Both the position numbers and the translations under genes were made by a program. Shown here piece by piece: positions 14,535-16,513 of a stretch of DNA of 16,513 bases. Position 1 is the stretch's first letter; each line of letters begins with the position of its first letter. Below the pieces are notes generated by a model. That model was not told the DNA's origin, ran no database searches, and saw nothing but the letters and a program-made list of their open reading frames with translations. Source of the DNA: an uncultured Bacilli bacterium (GTDB taxonomy: Bacteria; Bacillota_I; Bacilli_A; RF39; UBA660); NCBI GenBank assembly GCA_944358275.1, contig CALVQZ010000081.1, positions 1 to 16,513 of the forward strand. Reading direction: 5' to 3'.

Positions 14535-14543
14535 CCAACATTT
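14526..14543. promoter_or_regulatory. Candidate operator for the XRE regulator
   Basis: AAATGT (14526-14531) and ACATTT (14538-14543) are perfect 6-bp inverted arms with a 6-bp spacer, overlapping the -35 box. Size fits an XRE dimer, but 6-bp AT-rich arms can arise by chance. Confidence 0.45.
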
Positions 14544-14741
14544 AATATATAACTTTTTTTAATGCTTTATTTAATATCTAGAATTATATTCATTTATTTT
14601 ATATAACAATTAAATTATCTCAAATTAACTTTAACATTTTTGCATAATAAAATCAAAATATTCTGTGCATTTTTGTAAATTTTTAATAACATATTCAAAA
14701 ATATACACGATAGTAAATTAAAAAAATTAAACTCTCTTTCA
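14544..14741. other. AT-rich intergenic stretch without recognisable gene
   Basis: The full gap between the divergent XRE-peptidase and ftsE genes is 311 bp. Apart from the two promoters at its ends, this stretch has no ORF or RNA gene that I can support. An 8-bp direct repeat CATTTTTG occurs at 14635-14642 and 14668-14675 (33 bp apart). Confidence 0.5.
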
Positions 14742-14771
14742 TTTACTAATTAGTATCACACGTGATATAAT
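14742..14771 (+). promoter_or_regulatory. ftsEX promoter with overlapping palindrome
   Basis: TTTACT (14742-14747), 18 bp, consensus TATAAT (14766-14771). TATCAC (14754-14759) and GTGATA (14762-14767) form a 14-bp palindrome that overlaps the -10 box and could bind a regulator. Confidence 0.6.
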
Positions 14772-14792
14772 GAATAATGATAGAGGTGAAGT

Positions 14793-15488
14793 ATGGAATT
14801 AATCACAATAAAAAATTTAGAAAAAAAATATAAAACAGGTGTTACAGCAATATATGATTTTGATTTAAAAGTAAAAAAAGGAGATTTTGCATTTGTAATA
14901 GGAGCATCAGGTAGTGGTAAATCAACACTAATAAAAATGCTATATAGAGAAGAAAAACCTACTAAAGGTAGTGTAATAATAGGTGGTATAGATGTAGCAA
15001 AACTAAGAAATAGGAAAGTATACAAATTAAGAAGAAAATTAGGAATAGTATTCCAAGATTTTAAATTGCTTCCTAAATTAACAGTATATGAAAATGTAGC
15101 ATTCGCATTAGAAATCTTAGGACTTCCAAGTAAAGAAATAAGAGAAAAAACAATAAAAGCATTAAATCAAGTAGGGCTTAAAAATAAAGCAAAAAATTAT
15201 CCGGATCAATTATCAGGTGGAGAACAACAAAGAGTTGCAATTGCAAGAGCAATAGTAAATGAACCAAAGTTACTATTATGTGATGAACCAACAGGGAATC
15301 TAGATCCAGATACAAGTTGGGAAATAATGAAAGTATTAGAAGAAATAAATAACAATGGAACAACAATAATAATGGCAACACATGATAAAGAAATGGTTAA
15401 TAGAATGAAAAAAAGAGTTATACTAATAGAAGCTGGTAAATTAAAAAAAGATTACGAGAAAGGAACATATAACGATGAAACTATTTAG
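14793..15488 (+). CDS. ftsE: Cell-division ATP-binding protein FtsE
   Basis: ATPase of the FtsEX complex, which sits at the membrane and switches peptidoglycan hydrolases on during division or elongation rather than moving a solute. The 231 residues carry Walker A GASGSGKS (37-44), Q-loop Gln88 in VFQDFKLLPKLTVYENV, signature LSGGE (140-144), Walker B LLLCDEPTGNLD (160-171) and switch His197. The LLPKLTVYENVAFALEILG wording is characteristic of FtsE among ABC ATPases. ATG 14793 follows AGAGGTGA. Its last 14 bp overlap ftsX, the standard arrangement. Confidence 0.95.
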   Translation: MELITIKNLEKKYKTGVTAIYDFDLKVKKGDFAFVIGASGSGKSTLIKMLYREEKPTKGSVIIGGIDVAKLRNRKVYKLRRKLGIVFQDFKLLPKLTVYENVAFALEILGLPSKEIREKTIKALNQVGLKNKAKNYPDQLSGGEQQRVAIARAIVNEPKLLLCDEPTGNLDPDTSWEIMKVLEEINNNGTTIIMATHDKEMVNRMKKRVILIEAGKLKKDYEKGTYNDETI

Positions 15489-16374
15489 AATATTAGGAAG
15501 AAGTATAAGAGATGCATTTAAAAGCGTATTTAGAAATTTTTCATTATCAATCGCATCAATATCATGTATAACTATAACTCTTTTAATCGTATCAGTATCG
15601 ATGGTACTTTCATACAACATAGAAAACATAGCTGTACTTATTAAAAAAGACTTCTCAATAGTCGTATTTATAGAAAATGATGCGACAACAACAGATATAG
15701 AAAATATAGAAAAAGAAATAAACGAAATAGATAATATAGATACATATGAGTATGAAAATAAAAAACAAGTTGCAGAATCATGGAAAGAAAGTTCAGAAAT
15801 GTTTGAAAAAATAATAGAAAGTTGGGATGAAAATGAAAACCCACTTGCAGATACATTTTCTATAAAAGTAAAAGATATAGAAAAAATAGGAGAAACAGCA
15901 GAGCAAATAAAGAAAATAGATAAAGTTGGAATAGTAAGATATGGAGAAGGAATAGTAGAACAATTACTATCAGTATTAAGCGTTATAGAAAAATTCTTAA
16001 TAATAATTGTAGTAGCATTAGTATTAGTAACAGTATTCTTAGTAAGTAATACTATAAAAATAACAATATTCTCAAGAAGAAAAGAAATTGAAATAATGCG
16101 TCTAGTAGGAGCATCAAACTTTAATATAAAATTACCATTCGTAGTAGAAGGACTATTCCTAGGATTTTTAGGCTCATTACTACCAATAATAATAACAATA
16201 TATGGATATAATGCATTATATAATTTTGTAAGTTTAGAAAACATTTCCCCATTCTTACAATTAGTATCACCAACACCATTTATATATATAGTATCACTAA
16301 TATTACTAATAATAGGAGTAGTGGTAGGTATGTTTGGTAGTGCAGGTTCAGTAAAAAAATATTTAAAAATATAA
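15475..16374 (+). CDS. ftsX: Cell-division membrane protein FtsX
   Basis: Permease-like partner of FtsE. The 299-residue chain has four predicted TM helices: one at about 23-47, then an extracellular loop of about 120 residues (50-170) with the FtsX opening VLIKKDFSIVVFIEN, and three near 175-200, 222-242 and 265-290. The cytoplasmic FSRRKEIEIMRLVGASNFNIKLPFVVEGL segment after TM2 is the FtsX-family hallmark. The loop normally binds the coiled coil of a secreted hydrolase (PcsB/CwlO-type); no such gene is in the window. The start lies inside ftsE, so translation is coupled. A hairpin with U-tract follows directly. Confidence 0.94.
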   Translation: MKLFRILGRSIRDAFKSVFRNFSLSIASISCITITLLIVSVSMVLSYNIENIAVLIKKDFSIVVFIENDATTTDIENIEKEINEIDNIDTYEYENKKQVAESWKESSEMFEKIIESWDENENPLADTFSIKVKDIEKIGETAEQIKKIDKVGIVRYGEGIVEQLLSVLSVIEKFLIIIVVALVLVTVFLVSNTIKITIFSRRKEIEIMRLVGASNFNIKLPFVVEGLFLGFLGSLLPIIITIYGYNALYNFVSLENISPFLQLVSPTPFIYIVSLILLIIGVVVGMFGSAGSVKKYLKI

Positions 16375-16385
16375 AAAAGTTAAGT

Positions 16386-16417
16386 AAAAGTACAAGATAA
16401 ATTCTATGTACTTTTTT
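16386..16417 (+). terminator. Terminator of the ftsEX operon
   Basis: AAAAGTAC (16386-16393) and GTACTTTT (16408-16415) form an 8-bp stem with a 14-nt loop, ending in a six-T run. Confidence 0.7.
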
Positions 16418-16455
16418 AATGTAAACAAATGTAAAAAAAGTAATATTATTTATAT

Positions 16456-16493
16456 AATATAGGTAATAACTCTAGTAAATACCTATATTTTTT
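16456..16493. terminator. Second hairpin downstream of ftsX
   Basis: Perfect 10-bp arms AATATAGGTA (16456-16465) and TACCTATATT (16480-16489), 14-nt loop, and a T tract to 16493. It may be a back-up terminator, or end a gene converging from beyond the window. Confidence 0.55.
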
Positions 16494-16513
16494 AATGGAT
16501 TAAATAAAATATA

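Noticed and set aside
14635..14675. CATTTTTG direct repeat as an iteron or att site
   Set aside because: Only two 8-bp copies in very AT-rich DNA, with no partner copy or recombinase.
15441..16244. 267-codon minus-strand frame opposite ftsX
   Set aside because: Antisense shadow of ftsX with Ile/Ser/Phe-rich composition and no family resemblance.
16453..16458. TATAAT promoter at the right edge
   Set aside because: No acceptable -35 at the right distance, and it merges into the hairpin at 16456.

Overview
The window is very AT-rich (roughly a quarter G+C by eye) and reads with the standard bacterial code: Trp is TGG and TGA is a stop. It looks like chromosome from a low-GC Gram-positive bacterium (Bacillota, probably a Bacilli or Clostridia lineage). 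Supporting signs are strong GGAGG-type ribosome sites, a CIRCE heat-shock operator, ftsEX, tandem YitT-family membrane proteins, a prfB with the classical frameshift, and many hairpin-plus-U-tract terminators. I cannot name the species.

Layout, left to right. (1) 2-277: C-terminal end of a receiver domain, with a terminator. (2) 413-1060: a two-TM membrane protein gene broken by two single-base frameshifts. (3) 1194-4246: a MarR-type repressor, with a perfect 19-bp palindrome on its own promoter, followed by an ABC ATPase/permease fusion; together they look like a drug or peptide efflux operon. (4) 4396-4788: Hsp20 chaperone under a CIRCE/HrcA-type promoter. (5) 4888-7842: metallo-beta-lactamase-fold hydrolase, then a CofE-like ligase and Y-family DNA polymerase IV in tandem. 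(6) 7880-7990: the C-terminal stump of a YdbC/PC4-like ssDNA-binding protein. (7) 8058-9948, minus strand: an AbiEi/AbiEii type IV toxin-antitoxin operon with two small downstream ORFs, one of which has a stop at codon 2; its promoter carries a perfect 14-bp inverted repeat. (8) 10178-12944: prfB (release factor 2, programmed +1 frameshift) and two overlapping YitT-family genes. (9) 12960-14481, minus strand: an XRE/ImmA-IrrE metallopeptidase overlapping a PIN-domain protein, a plausible toxin-antitoxin or defence pair. (10) 14793-16374: ftsE-ftsX, then two hairpins.

The housekeeping genes all run on the plus strand. The only minus-strand genes are the two TA/defence-type modules, which sit between core operons (dinB/prfB and yitT/ftsE). 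Both carry inverted repeats over their own promoters, as expected for self-regulated modules. The best candidate for something less described is the XRE-peptidase/PIN pair; next are the extra genes attached to the AbiE operon and the decayed PC4 stump beside it. No tRNA, rRNA, CRISPR array, transposase or integrase was seen.
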